DNA of 64,000 nt from Rhododendron vialii (GCF_030253575.1 NC_080565.1:2418501-2482500), one strand, 5' to 3'; shown: positions 34,954-48,410, counted from the first letter of the stretch. The notes: generated from the letters alone by a model not told the origin. Translations and numbers: made by a program.

Positions 34954-35934
34954 CTATCTATAGTCCTTCAATTTGAAAAACCAGCACCTCGACCACACAT
35001 TCCAACCCGTAACTATAAAAATAGAGCGTTTTGCAAACTCATTTTGACTGGACATTTCGTGCGCGAAAATCCTACTTATAAATCATCTTCGATACAGAAC
35101 CTATTCGAAGATTGTAACACAAACAAGAAGGAGCCATATATAGAAGAGTTGTAATTTGTCTTTCCATAACTCTAAATTCACGAAGTCTCCTTGAAATTCC
35201 AACTCTCCCTAACAAAAATAGCATTCATTCTCTAGCTGTAATTTAACCATGATGGACACAATACAGAAAAGAACAACGTAGATTTCCCTTATCGCTTGTT
35301 ATATATACCTTCATTCGAAATATGCAACTACAAACAACAATTGGTTGCACATTGTTTGCCAATTCTTTGAAAAAATGTCTCCTCTCAACACCAATGATTT
35401 GCACCAGATTTTCAAGAATCTAGACCAAAATGGTGATGGCTTTGTGAGCCTTGCCGAGCTTGAATTGCTTCTTGAGAGAATTGGGATGCAATCCACACAA
35501 GAGGAGTTGGAGTCCGTATCGGGAAAGACGAACCTTGATCTTCTTGACTTTGAGTCCTTGTACGATACCATCAAGCAAAAAACTGGTGGTGAAAATCAAG
35601 ATGGCGATGGCGATAAGGAACTGGAGAATGATCTTGTTGAGGCTTTCTAGGTTTACGATCAGGATGGAGATGGCTTCATTTCGTGCGAGGAGCTTCAGAG
35701 AGTTTTGATGCAATTGGGTTTTCTGAACGAGAACGCGAGCCGGGATTGCAAGAGCATGATTGACAAGTATGACATGAATTCCGACGGGGCGCTTGATTTT
35801 GAAGAATTCAAGAAGATGATGCTGGTCATCGAGTCTTGAAAGGATTCCTTTCCAAAGAATTCAAGGATATGATGTTGGTAGAATTCAAGGATATGATGTT
35901 GGTCATCAAGTCTTGAGTCATTTCTTTCGTGAAT
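34954..35934 (+). repeat. CML segmental duplication, copy 2
   Basis: This is the homologue of 25861-26793, including the upstream region and TATA box. It ends after a short local duplication: GAATTCAAGGATATGATGTTGG occurs twice (about 35857 and 35880), repeating the end of the coding sequence, EFKDMML plus LVIKS-stop. Confidence 0.85.
35375..35839 (+). pseudogene. CML44-type paralogue with one nonsense codon
   Basis: The frame starts MSPLNTNDLHQIFK and matches the intact CML throughout. A TAG at 35648-35650 (codon 92) replaces the Lys codon (AAG) of AFKVYD. Past it the frame stays open to TGA at 35837-35839, with loops DQDGDGFISCEE and DMNSDGALDFEE preserved. It is thus a single-base break in an otherwise well-kept gene: either a very young pseudogene, a sequencing or allelic variant, or a truncated one-lobe protein of 91 residues with only EF-hand 1 and the degenerate EF-hand 2. 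The TATA box (35300-35307) is retained. Confidence 0.85.
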
Positions 35935-36944
35935 TATATAGCCAGAAAATCCATGGATGGAACTCTGCACGATAAAAAAACAATCTAGACTCAAACCTTA
36001 TGTGACTGTAGGAATTAGGCCTATCAATGGATCGGATTTGATCCGAAAAATCAGATCCGAATTCGATCCAAATCCGACGACGTGAGTGTTAATTTCTAGA
36101 AACAATCTAGACTCAATCCTTATGTGGCTGTCCCAATGCCAAAAACAATCTAGACTCAATCTATCGACGACGTGAGTGTTAATTTCTCTTTTTCCCTTCT
36201 TGTGTGGCATATGGATTATGTGGTTGCAGCAATGCTAAATTTCATTTTTACAAGAAGCTCCACTTCACATTTGCAATTCTTGATGATCATTATGGTTGGC
36301 TAGCCTCTTTAATCAGCTAATTCGAATTCGCAAAAGGGGTACTGTTGGATTTTATGTGTTGTATGTCTGGTTTGATTCTACAATAGACAGCAAAAGCTAG
36401 ACAATGAAACTATTTTAGGCACTTTCCCTTGTTGCAATATCTTGTTCATTCGGCGGTGGCGGGTAAAATTGCTAAAAGGAGTCTCACAACTCATGGCAAG
36501 TTGGGCCAGCTTTTTGCTAATGTGGGTTCCAAACTAAAGATGAGAGACAAGTTTGACAGGGGCAAAGCCAGAATTTGGATTCGGGTGTGGCGTTGTTCTG
36601 AAGTTCTTTAATGGCCTCGTTATCTGAAGATCCCCTCACCGAATCCAAACCAGTACAATCAAAATTACATCTCAACGGTCACTAGCGACGTATTTTCCTG
36701 TTTTAGATTTGTCTTGAAATACTTCTTTTTCCCTGTCAAAGCACCAAGTAAATTACAAAACTTGAGGGTACAAAAACTGACATTTAACAACTCAAGCATT
36801 TGAGGGATCACAGAAAAAGAAACCAGAACTACTATCATATACAGAATTATTCGTCCACAAATAACTATTAGAGGTAAAAAAAAAGGAAAACAAGAAATTA
36901 CTATTGTCTGCTCCAGTAGTTAAGAAATTGGTTTGCTTGGCTCA
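35935..36944. other. Intergenic between the CML copy and the bHLH 3' end
   Basis: A short unit (AACAATCTAGACTCAATC and CGACGACGTGAGTGTTAATTTC) is repeated around 35982-36186. Otherwise there is no gene. The right part (about 36620-36944) should contain the bHLH 3' UTR, given that gene's stop at 36945. Confidence 0.45.
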
Positions 36945-39900
36945 TCACTTTGTTTGCTTGCATCCGCAAGTGCAATTCTCAACTTCTTCTTTGAGCTTCT
37001 GGTATACGGAAGAGAAGCATCTCAAAACATGAAGCGAAAAACTTACCAAACAAGAGAACAACACAATTAAACCGTCAAAACACATAATAGAAACCAATAA
37101 AATCAACTTATATTGTTCTAATCAAACATGCGTGTCATCAACTTTGAGTCTGTGACACCACAAATCTAATACAATACCTAGAGCAAGTGAGCAGTTAAGC
37201 CTTATGCAGCGGTTGATTAAGCATGATGGAGTTTACAAGAACATAAAGCGAAGAAAAAAATGTTCTGAAGAAATAGCAACTAAATAAGGCATGATTACTT
37301 TTTTGAAAGAAGGAAAAAAAACACTAGATAGTATGCATCCGTGGAGACAAATGAGAAGGTAACTAGACAATGAACAAATAGCAGAGACGAAATGTTCATG
37401 ACTACTAGATGAGCTATATCTTAGTGTACTTTTTCATTGACAACTCAAGCTCTTTTAGCATATTTCTTCCTAAATACTGCTTGCGGTAGTATTGAATCTG
37501 TGATTAAGATTGTTGATGAAGTTCAGGAGTCATCTCCTCGGTAGATATATGACTTTCAACGAATATGGCTTTTCACAGAATTCTATCGCGATGGTCAAGT
37601 ATATTGATTTACATTGAAAAGATTTTGAATCCTTTTCTTCTGATCAAGCCGTACGAGTTCCAATACCTTATAAATTGGTGTAGAATAAGATAACCAACTT
37701 CGCACTTTATTTTTTGTTTGTTTTGGATATGACCTGAGGAAAAGCTAATTACTGGAGATTCTCAAAAGTTATACCTTACAAGCTATACATATGAAGAGAA
37801 TAACGCACACAAATCTCTACGAGGCAGCTAGAAATGACAACAAAAACTTGAGAGTGCTAAGACCATCATAAGCATCATCCATGCAATTAGAACATTTACT
37901 GCATGTTGTGAAACAAAAGGGAAATAAGAAGAAACTCCCGTATGCAAAATTCACCTACCTGAACCTGATTTTGGAGGCCTTTAATGTGTTGCACTGCCAA
38001 ATCCAACATATCAGCATAGCTTGTTTGCTGCTGACCATTTTTGTAAAAATTAGATCATCTAAGTATTGAAATAAGGTAACCAAATAACAATCACCCTTTG
38101 TGCTCACGTATGATATTTGGAACTCAATCCAAATCAGTGTTAGATTGTTCTATGCTAATATTATTCAAGAAATTGTGAACGACATGTGATTTTGGTTTTT
38201 CAATTTCCCCACTGATATGCGATTAGTTGCCACATTGTGATGGAGGGAGCAGTACTAATTTCTTGAAACTTTAACTAGTAATGACCTCAAAAGCTATTTT
38301 CCCCAGTAAGTTTTTCGGGACAAATTAAGGTAAAATCTGTCCGAGAAATTATACATATTCATAGTTCTTAAAGTACAAAGGGCATTTTTTTTTAACCTTG
38401 TCCAAGTTAGGGACATAATCTTGAAGCTTCTTCAGTTTCCCATTTATTCTAGTTCTTCTGTCCTGTACAAAAGCACAAATAGGCAATTAATAAAGTGAAA
38501 TTACACACACGCACAAAGTGTGATTGTAATGCTATATGTGCTGTTATATATTACAGGTGAAGTTATGGAAGAAAGTTATGGCATTGAATTCAGTGGACAA
38601 ACTATATGGTAGTATCTGATATTTCGAATGATTTATAACAAATCAGCGATATAGTGATTTCACCGGCTGACATACACTATGGAACAGGATTAACGGCCTC
38701 ACATCCCTAAACAAAGCCTATTGGATTAACGGCCTCATATCCCTAAACAAAGCCTATGTCACGCTATCCTTTTAGACTCTAGTTTTCTCATAAAAGGAAC
38801 TTCATTTAAGTTTTTAGTATCTTACAATCCTCGTATGTCTATTTTGTCAATTATAAATGTAAAGCGGTCATGTTTTTCTTTTAGAATACTATTCTTGCAT
38901 TCTAATTTCACTTTATTGCTTGAACTTTAAAATATGTGCAAGGAAAACATGAATATCTAACAATCATTTTACTAGGTGGAATTTCAGGTTTTAAGTTCTA
39001 CCCCCTTAACGTAAATCCTGGTACCGCCCCTACATAGATGAGTACACCAGTGGTTCTACTGTGAAATCAATGGTCAGAGTACAACAAGAACATAACTGGC
39101 GACCACATAGAATAGAAAAACCACTACAGATAGAAGAAAAGCTTAATGATGCAATGAAGAAACATCCATAAGCAAATCTACAGGCGAAACACTTTAATTA
39201 GTTTCAGATGCTCAATCACGCAAAATGGCCATAGAAATATACACCGAAATTTTTACTCACGCGTTCAGCAATGCTTCGGGGGTGGGTTGCAAAACCACGC
39301 TTGGCACGGATTTTGCAAGGAACAGAGTCGTAAGGAATATGTAATCTGTTCTCGGTTGTTGACATCTCCAGATCTGTCTGGGACAGACTGAACTGAAACT
39401 GCCACATGGTTGATAAATTATCAGTCAGGAAATACATGTCGATATGCCACTTGAAATCTCAGAAATGATGCAGGATAAAACAGGTTATTCAATGTCCGTA
39501 ACAACCTTTTGAAGAATACTGCAGAAGTTTTGACAAATAATGAAGAAAGATCTACTTTTTACCATTGATCATGAATAGAAATTAGTTTGCACTTTGCATT
39601 CATGTCCTAGATAGATCAACGTCAAAATCTTTAAACACGGGAATTTAAGCAATGGGTCTTGATAAGTGATGCTCAAGTTTTTTTCGGTGACGAAGTGATA
39701 CTCAAGTTGTTATTTCCTTTTCTTCTTTTCTTGTCTTTGTAAGGAAAGTACCTCAATTTGGAGGAAAGAACACAAATGACACCTCATCTAGACCAGTGGC
39801 CATATAGCATATTTGTTTGAGCCCAACAACATAGCCGAAAATCCTGAAGCTCAAGTCACTAGTAGTAGCTTACATGGTTCCTTATATACCCAAGACCACC

Positions 39901-42900
39901 CATATAGACTCTCGATGTTCCTTGTATACACAAAAACTTAGACATTCATCGGTAAAGTTTCAGAAGCACAATTTTACCATGGGTTCAAAAACATATGAAC
40001 TATCTGCCACTTTCATTTCACTAATCTCCATCAACTGTTAAACACTAAGAAACCAAGAATTTATTGTTGCAACAAGAGAAGCAGGGGTATAAACCGACTA
40101 CTTTAAATCAACCAACATTATAGAGCAAAACAGAAGATTGAAATGATCAGAATTCGTCCTATTTTTTGAATTACATACAAGGGTGGTATGCTGTAAGTAA
40201 CTAAGGTACTTATACGGTTATTGAAGATATGTCAGGGTACTAGTAGAATGTGTTATTTTCATTGGGGGCCTGTGACCCTGCGTGCCCGAATGCTGGTCTA
40301 CCTCTACGGCTCTGCCTGCTATTGATGCTTCTCCACGGCATCTCAACGTTTCAATTTGTTTCATATCTACAGGTATCTCTTAGCCGCCCCTTCGATTCTT
40401 CCTTGTACTTCTTTCCTTGCCTCTAAGTAGTCTTGTCCCTTTTCTCCTTACTTATTCTGCCGTATCTTCTTCTATTTTCTACACCCTTTCCTCTTCCCCC
40501 ACTTTGTTGTTGCTACAGTTTTTGTGACTGCTGGATTGTTACTCATTGTTCTGTGATCCTTTCCTTATTTGCTTGGTGTCACTTAGGTTTCTTTGTGCAT
40601 TTCGTTCCACGAAATGAACTGTTTATTGGTATTTCAGCTGTGATGAATTTAGGTAAATGATGTTTGTTGCGATGCTTGTTTGATAGTTCTCCATTAGAAT
40701 CGCCCTTACTTGAGTCTGGAAACCTAGAGTTAAAGTAATTATGTTTATTCTAGTTCATTGAAACTTGAAAAGTAGATAGCCTAGAATGGAAAACATGGCC
40801 ACCGCATATCATGATATCAGTAACAAATAATTTCAAGAAAACTAAAATATCAGTAACAAGAACATTTATATTTAGACTGACACAATGTAGCTGAATTGTA
40901 TTTTGCCGATCAATGCAAGCATACTAGGACTTATACTAGGACTTGGAAACATATTATGCTGGAGATTAATATTGCAAAAGTAAGTCCTAGAAATGTGAAG
41001 TTCATGCTTTTTGAAACAAGGTTCTGACCGCTATAGCAAGTGCTCGAAAAGATCCCTGAAAACTTGAAATTACCTGTGATTCGGCAGTGTTGGCACAACG
41101 GTCACCTCTTGCTTGTTTTCCAGGTGAAGCAGAAAAAAACCCGGCATTGGAATCATCCCAAGAGCCTATCCCAAAACTAGTAGTGGCATACGATTGAGCA
41201 GTTTTTCCCCGGCCATTCTCCCTTTCTCCCGAGATACAAGAAAGAGCATCATCTCTAGTGAAGCTCAATTGAGAACTCAACCTTGAAATTCCATGGCCAG
41301 TGTCAGAAACACCTTTAGAATTACAGCTTCCTATGGATCTTGTGAGTGGAAATCCTGTTTTCACACCCGATGAAGAAAATCGTAAGGATATTGCAATGAA
41401 AAACTCCCCACAGTTATCAATGGTGCCATGCGAAATTGAAAACATCTGCAGCAACTAAAAGCCATGATGATATCCTCATCTAGCTTGGCTAACACAAGGC
41501 TCCTCTCTTATTCTGTATTCAACTGAGAAATCTCAGTGCTATATCTATTGCCATCCTAGTTCGTTCTTAATATGTGAAAACTGAAAATTGTGAAGAGCCA
41601 AGTTTAATTTCAAAACAATCTCTTCCGGCTATCTTTACAACGTCAAAGTGCCCTTTCAGGTGTGAGCACATTCTTTCATTAGTTTCTGACAGCTGAGTTC
41701 TATGAAATACCGTGTAACATGGTATCATGAGCGATAGGGGCTCGCAGCAGTGAAGTGTCACAAGTTCGCCTCACATCCAATAAATAGTACCCCTAAAACT
41801 AGTATATCAACATAGGCAACCCCGCTACTCATTCTAAATTGGCTTTGAGTTATACGGTTTAGCATGGTATCAGAACATGGTTTCAACTTTTAACGCCGGA
41901 TTACTATGGGGATGGGTGAAGTATCCATCCTTGGTCTGCAAGACGTAGCAGGTGATGTTCAACAAGCACGTTGGTAATGCACAGTAAGAGTGAGGAATAA
42001 TTGTTTGTCATTCATGAGGTCGCATGTTGAATCATTGAACTTCAGTTAGTGGCAGAGATAACTTAAGGCCAGTGGGAGCACGGACCCCCTAAATTTTTTG
42101 TGTGTTTTTTTTTACTTCCATTTCTAATATTTTAGTAATTGTAGCACACCACTATAAAACAAGAAAAAATTATCAAGTGCTCTTAGGGTTCCGTTACCTG
42201 GTGTACCAACACCATTCTCCACCACATGTTCATGTGGGATCAAGACTAAAATGTACAAGTACCACCTAAATATATGATAGAGAAATGTGTTGGGGCACTT
42301 TGTGACGGTTACAAGCAAGCTTCCCTTCACTGAACTTTTGCCTCCAAGGCTCCAACAAATACCACTTTTTTACAAAATTACAATAATTATCTGATCATCA
42401 CAAAATGCAAGTCAAGCCAACCCTTTTGAACCATTTTCCTTATTTCTCTCTTTATCATCTTCTATCTATCAATAACTCCTCTACTTTTGGTAGATAATTT
42501 AGTTAGCTACGAAGTCGCCTATGCTAGATTGTGCCCCCACTAATACAATTTTCTAGCTATGCCACTAACTTTAGCGTCCCAGAATTAGTCAAGGTGAGTG
42601 AAAGCTAACCCAGACATCCGTTTATCCGAAAAAATTATACTCCAGATGTATACAAAAGTAGATTCCAATTCACTTATTAAATCTCTCTAATTCAACAGTA
42701 AAGATATACTATTAATGTATCAGTCTTAAATGTATACAATTCATCTTAAAACATTGGGCTGTGCAGTGTGCGCAGGACCAGTTTTGGCAAAGAGTTGTGC
42801 TACAGGTACAGCAACCTATGTACAGATTCATTTGCGTCCGTTTTGGGTCCAATAAAAATGATCGGAGCCGCTCATTTTTTTCAAAATATATTTTTTAGGA

Positions 42901-45445
42901 TCTCTGTAAAAAAATCATCTCAATCGGATACCGATTAGAGTGTTTACGAATCATCCAACTTTGCTTCAGAAATTCAGGCCAAATTCTGAAGCAAAGTTGT
43001 ATGATTCGTAAATGCTAGTACCGATATTGGATTGAGATTATTTTTTACAGAGACCCTAAACAATATATTTTGAACAAATTGAGCGGCTCCGATCATTTTT
43101 GTGGGACCCGAAACGGGTGCAAAATGGATCCATGCACGACTATTGTAGGGGTTTGCTGCACTCCTAGCATTTCTGTTTGGCAAATACCACTTTGGTAACG
43201 ATAAGAAGCAGCAACAAGTAAGGCCTACTATACGGCCATAAAGGTTAAGGGGCCAAGTGGACATTTTAATATCCAAAAGCCAGGTCACGTGAACATCTTG
43301 GTGGTGGAAATGCATTGCATCTCCACTGGCAGTCAAAAGGGTCGTGAATAATTCGTAGAATCTATCCAACGTCTTATCAACTAAGTATTGTATATTACCC
43401 ACTTGCTTGTTGATAGATGTTATTATATGCACTCATAATTCGGTCTTGCTAACATGCGACCATTAGAGAGAGAGGATAATATACTTGTCGGATCGCTTTT
43501 TTACCATCTCATCAATTTAGTGTTAGGGAGGATTTTAATTCAGTCTTTTATGACATTCAACACCGCATCCGCAAGTCTGTTTTCACAGCGGATTGCAGGG
43601 AGTGACATTGTGTAGCCAAATCTATGGGATACTCCGAGCCCAACAATACCAATAATTTCAAAAAAATTTGGATATCAATACATATCTTACAGATCAAAGA
43701 AAAACTATGGGTATAACCCGTATTACATGTCCTAAAGATATGATCGGGGCCGTTCAATTTGTTGAAAATATGATTTTAAAAGGGTTGGATCATTTGTTAC
43801 CCCTTCGTGAGGGCAACAGTTGAATGAATTGATTAAGCCTTAAACCATATTTGAATGAGCTGGTTTTTCAGAGACTCTTAAAACAATGTTTCAAGCAAAT
43901 TAAACGACTCCAATCATTACTATGAAATCCCGAAATTGTTCCTACATAATCTGGTGTACGTTTGATAGTTCGGGGCTTAACACTACCATAAAACATCTAA
44001 AAGTCCCCCACAAAATAACTCAAAAGAAATACTCTCACCAAATATGGAATCCTCAGATATATATAACCCGGAGATTAATATGCCCCTCCAAAATATAGCA
44101 CTTAACTTCACACTCTAGACCTTAATCACATATAATCCTTTCAATGTCCTTCGCTCCGACTTTCAATTCTCATTTTTTGTGAATGTCAATTAATAGTTTG
44201 TACGTTTTTTCACTATCGCTTTCACGCCTGCACTCTCACTTAAGCAGTTAAGCATAAGCGTGCGAATTATATGACTTAGCTCCTAACTCTATGAGAGAGA
44301 GGGGGTCAAAACAAGTTATTCCCATGCAATGGCAACCAACGAAGTACTTACAATGGAATGACTTGGCAAATGAAAGGCCTCAAGTTTTAAACCAACGAGG
44401 TCAGTCCGTGGAAAAAAAATTAAAAAATAAAAACCTTACGAGGTCAGTTTCGTCAATTGGCGCCAACTAAAGTATTCCTTTCTGAATAGTCAACACCAAT
44501 CCAACATGCAGTATTTAAATCTAGTGTTTTTTATTCAGTAATTAATAATTGGTCGAATAAACCGCGGTTTTGGTGATCTAAACTATGGGTGCTTCCATAA
44601 CCGGGAACACACGAGACACAACGTTCGAAATACCATAACCTAAGTTTCGATCTCTTCTATCCCGAACTCATGTGCTTCTGTCAACAGGTTTTTCGACTAT
44701 TGAATTGTGTGATTTATTTTTATGTTTTAAACTTTATAGTCGGAAAATCCCTTGACACAGAGATACTTATCAGTATAAAGAATCCTGCCTCATCACCTAA
44801 ATCGTCATTTAGGGGGAAAAAAGAAGAAGCATATTCTAGAATCCAAAATAATCTTTAAGGGTTTGTTTGGAACTTCAAGAAAGTAAATAAAGGAAAATAA
44901 AATTTTGGAATTATTCTTTTGCCCTGTTTGGTTTGAGAAGAAAGAGGAGAAATCTATACTCAGATAATATGTGCAAAATAATGTTTTAGACGAATTTTAT
45001 GAAAGAAAAGTATATTCTAGAATCCAAAAAGCTTCAAAGATTGAGTTTTGAATTCTTTATTTTCACCATGTCAAAAAAAAAAAATTCTTTATTTTCTAAT
45101 TCATTTTTCTAAAACACATTTACATATAGAACTCGTTGCAGAATCAACTCTCATATATGCAAAATGTGAACACACATAATGTGATCAAAAAGAGGTTAAT
45201 ACACATAAGCTCATTTGGATGGTGAGAAAGGAGAAGAAAAGAAAGAGGTAGGGTTTCTCGCCAAATCTCATCAAAAGTGGTGAGAAAGGGTGAGAAACAA
45301 AATCGAGCAATAAACGTTCACGATTCCTCCTCCCTCATTTGTTTTAGTCATCTCATTAAAGAAGAGTGTTCTTCCTTCTTCTTTTTTCTCACGATTTCTC
45401 TGAATTCAAACGGGCTCATAATGCTGCCCAAACAGAGCCTGTCCC

Positions 45446-45507
<62 letters not shown>

Positions 45508-46030
45508 ATCCGCAGTTAAATCTATCTCTAATTCAACACAAAAGGAAGAGAAACGAAAACGTACCGTTGCCGTTACTAACGCCCGTAGCCGAGTTATTGG
45601 TAGCATTGAGATGATCAAGGAACCCAGCAGGGGAGCTACTGTGACGAACCAAACCTCCACCTCCACCGCCGCCGCTTTTCGAATTCAAATTAATTCGACT
45701 TCCACCTCCTGCGGCCGTTAACTCCCCTCCAACGGTGGTAGCTATCGCATTCAAACAATATGGCCGACTACCACCCTGTGACGCATTACTCGGAGTAGGA
45801 TTATTTATAGAAGAGTGAATGTTGTTTGGGTGATTGGCGTTGTTGTTGTTGTGGGTGGGTTGGTGGTGGGGTCCCAAGACGGAGAAGTCGCGAGTGGCGG
45901 CGACGGCGGTGGTGGTGACGGAATCGACGGCGGTGGTTAGGAAGGAGCATGGGGCGGAGCCGTAGCGGGTGAGGCCTGGGGGGTTGTTTGTGGACGGATG
46001 AGATGGCGGAGAAGAAGATGATGGGTACAT
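36945..46030 (-). CDS. bHLH transcription factor, bHLH128/bHLH130 subgroup (six exons, complete)
   Basis: Exons on the minus strand are 46030-45565, 41354-41074, 39398-39261, 38462-38397, 38030-37959 and 36998-36945. All splice sites are GT-AG and the total is 358 codons plus stop, close to Arabidopsis bHLH128 (about 360). Exon 1 gives MYPSSSSPPSHPSTNN, GLTRYGSAP and LVRHSSSPAGFLDHL. Exon 2 gives RLSSQLSFTRDDALS and TTSFGIGSWDDSN. Exon 3 gives SLSQTDLEM and the basic region KIRAKRGFATHPRSIAER. Exon 4 gives helix 1, RRTRINGKLKKLQDYVPNLD. Exon 5 gives helix 2, YADMLDLAVQHIKGLQNQVQ. The last exon ends NCTCGCKQTK. The basic H-P-R-S-x-A-E-R pattern predicts E-box-type DNA binding in the nucleus as a dimer. 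Intron 1 is 4.2 kb. One mild oddity is Asp between AER and RRTRI, where relatives have Val or Glu. Function: related proteins act in stomatal, flowering or ABA responses, so a specific role is not assignable. Confidence 0.93.
38687..38760. repeat. Short tandem duplication in bHLH intron 3
   Basis: GGATTAACGGCCTCA(C/T)ATCC plus CTAAACAAAGCCTAT occurs twice in a row, with one base differing between copies. Confidence 0.9.
41690..41900. repeat. Copia PBS-like remnants in bHLH intron 1
   Basis: Two stretches (CATGGTATCATGAGC near 41718 and CATGGTATCAGAACATGG near 41863) resemble the TGGTATCAGAGC initiator-Met tRNA primer-binding site found just inside Ty1/copia LTRs. No LTR boundaries or coding sequence could be attached, so these are only hints of decayed elements. 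Confidence 0.3.
42790..43190. mobile_element. Foldback MITE, about 400 bp, in bHLH intron 1
   Basis: The sequence is a near-complete inverted repeat folding around 42960-42985 (CTTTGCTTCAGAAATT / AATTCTGAAGCAAAG). Paired landmarks include AATGATCGGAGCCGCTCA / TGAGCGGCTCCGATCATT and ATCATCTCAATCGGATACCG / its imperfect complement. The outer ends share GTGCTACAGGTACAGCAA-like sequence. Exact ends and target duplication are unresolved. It would form a strong hairpin if transcribed with the intron. Confidence 0.8.
45206..45417. mobile_element. Small MITE candidate in bHLH intron 1
   Basis: The inverted ends are AAGCTCATTTGG and, complemented, GAGCCCGTTTG. The interior has TTCTCGCCAAATCTCATCA and GTGAGAAA motifs shared with a remnant at about 10200-10380, suggesting a family. 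The target duplication is not clear. Confidence 0.4.
45451..45504. repeat. (CT)27 microsatellite
   Basis: An uninterrupted dinucleotide run starts about 60 bp downstream of the exon 1 donor of the bHLH gene; on the transcribed strand it reads as GA. Confidence 0.97.
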
Positions 46031-46985
46031 GTTGACGACGAATAGGATGGTAGTTCTATTGTATAGTATAGTAGTCTAGGAAATACTAAATAGAGTACTA
46101 GACATGAAAGGGAGATTTATATATGGAGAGAGACATAAGCGGGTTTTCGGTCACAATTTGTTTGTTCATTTTTAAAATTTTATTTTAATAATTGCAATCA
46201 TCTCAATCATTTAGCATAAACTTACTCTGTCTTAATTTATTTGTCTAATTTTCAATTTGAATTGTCCAGAGTTATTTATTTAATTTGAAGAGTTCATAGA
46301 GTAAATGCCGTGAAATTCCCTTCTTTCCCCTTATCTTTTGAATTCAATTGAACAATTTTTAAAAGTTGAAGGGTAGCTTTTGGAAAATTGGAGACATATA
46401 TAAATGTAATGATTATGCTCTCTTAATAAGGTATTTTTTTAAAAATGGATGAACGAAGGATGAAGGACGAAGATAAACTGTCTATTTTACAAAGCAAAAA
46501 ATTCAATTTTTTATACTCCTATTGATATCCGATCAAGTCTATTTTTTGTATTGATACACTATTATGTGAAGTTTACAAGATGAACGGTTTAGATCAACAA
46601 TAAGTGCACGATAGAACCGAAAAAGACGGTGAAAAAATGGGGTTTTCCACAGCCGGTGAAAAGAATTTAATCTCAATGAGGAAATAAATTAAATCGATCA
46701 AATATCAAAACTCGTTTCATCAGATTTATTTTTTTTCTACCCTATAATGAGCGAGCCATATTGGTTGAGTTGTACTCTTACAGTTGATGTAATATCCTGA
46801 GTTTATATTTTGTACTCTATATATGATGTAAATGATTTCTTCTATCAATTAAAAATAAAATAAAAAACCCTACAATTTGGTGAGCCAAATAATTGGGTAG
46901 ATTCCAACAATGTTCTGTTAGCAAAAAAAAAACTTGAATCCAACATTCCAATTATGATAACATCATCGTGTCTTTAACGGATTCA
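46031..46985 (-). promoter_or_regulatory. bHLH gene upstream region
   Basis: AT-rich upstream sequence. TTTATATATGGAGAG near 46112-46126 gives a TATA-like motif on either strand about 90 bp before the ATG. No further elements can be assigned. Confidence 0.4.
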
Positions 46986-46989
46986 ATCG

Positions 46990-47415
46990 TGAGGCTTTAA
47001 AACAGAAATGCTAGGGGTACAACAAACCTTGTATACCCGTCACGCATAGATCTATTTTGAGTCCGTCTCGGATCAAAGATGATTTGAGCCATTCATTTTG
47101 TTCGAAATATTTTGTTTAATATCCCTGTAAAAAATCATTTTAATTCGATACCGGTAAGGGCATTTACGATTTACGAATCATACAATTTTGCTTCAGAATT
47201 TAGATTGAATTTTTGAAGCAAAGTTAGATGATTTGTAAATGTCCTTACTGGTATCGAATTGAGATGATTTTTTATGGGGACTCTAAACAATATATTTTGA
47301 ACAAAATGAACGGTTCTAATCATCTTTGAAGAACCCAAGACAACCACAAAATGAATCTGCATGCGACTGCTGTGCGGGATTGCTGTACCTGTAGCACTAC
47401 TGCTTGTAAAAATAC
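46990..47415. mobile_element. Foldback MITE, second copy of the family at 42790
   Basis: Inverted repeat arms fold around 47190-47215 (TTGCTTCAGAATTTAG / TTGAAGCAAAG). They share TTCGATACCGGTAAGGGCAT / its complement and ACAATATATTTTGAACAAA with the copy at 42790-43190. The ends resemble AACAGAAATGCTAGGGGTACA and, complemented, GTAGTGCTACAGGTACAGCA. It lies about 1 kb upstream of the bHLH start codon. Confidence 0.8.
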
Positions 47416-48410
47416 CAACCATCTTATAATACTAATAATACAGAAAAGAAAAACTTTCTTATAAGCCGAAAAAAAAGTGTGCCACATGCACATTTAGTAA
47501 TTAGTACATTAGTTGGAAGCACATTAGTTGCCCTGTGCGAGCAGCCGTAGTAACTTTTCCGTCTGTTGGCTTTATGAGGGCCAGCATTTACCCTGTACTC
47601 AAGATGTTTTGTGCTAGTGCAGGGCAAATATTTGGGAGGAATAACTGCATTCACCCGTCAATGGTGTATGGACAGCATTGCGAAACCCCTTATGTCCGTC
47701 TGCCGCTAAGTGCAGAACTCTGTACTGACCTTTAAAAATTAAGTTGCACATTTCCCTAATAGTAATAATTTTTAGGTGCATTGGTTAACCCTTGATCCAA
47801 CACCGTCGCTTGTTGTCCATGATAAATCCGAACAGCAATTTGATAAAACAAACTAATGCTATCGCCTATCGCCCTCATGGGTAAAGCTAGGCCAAAAGTT
47901 GGAGTAGTCAGACGTCATTGAAAAAGGACCTTAAAAATAACGAGAGAGAAAAATAAAAATAAAAACTGATGAGGATTCTAAAATGGAAAATGAAAGTATG
48001 AATGACGAAGATATACATGTCCTGGTCGTGACATTTTATTTTAGGGGGCGACGATTCGCAACTCTGTATTTTCTCTATTAGCACACTTCCTTCACTTAAT
48101 TCATCTCCAATATTTTAAAATACAAATTTTCTCCATATAACCCATTAAATGTACATAATCTTTCCATTATACCCTTCAGATCTTCTTATTTGCCCGATGT
48201 TCCCAAAAAACAAAACCCTTCTCCTCTCTTCCTCCATAGCCACCGCCCCAAATCCTCCATATCCAACGACCGCCGCACCACCGCCCCTCTATCCACGCCT
48301 CCATCATCTCCACCACAGCCCGCCATAGCCACCACCACCAAATCCATAACTCCGCCACTCCTTCTTGTCCTCTGCCGAACAGTATACAAAAAATCCTTTG
48401 TATATACATT
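47416..48410. other. Intergenic; proline/alanine-coding chance frames
   Basis: The GC-richer patch at 48190-48365 gives Pro/Thr-rich or Trp/Gly-rich frames on the two strands, with no family match. I regard it as low-complexity sequence rather than a gene. Confidence 0.35.
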
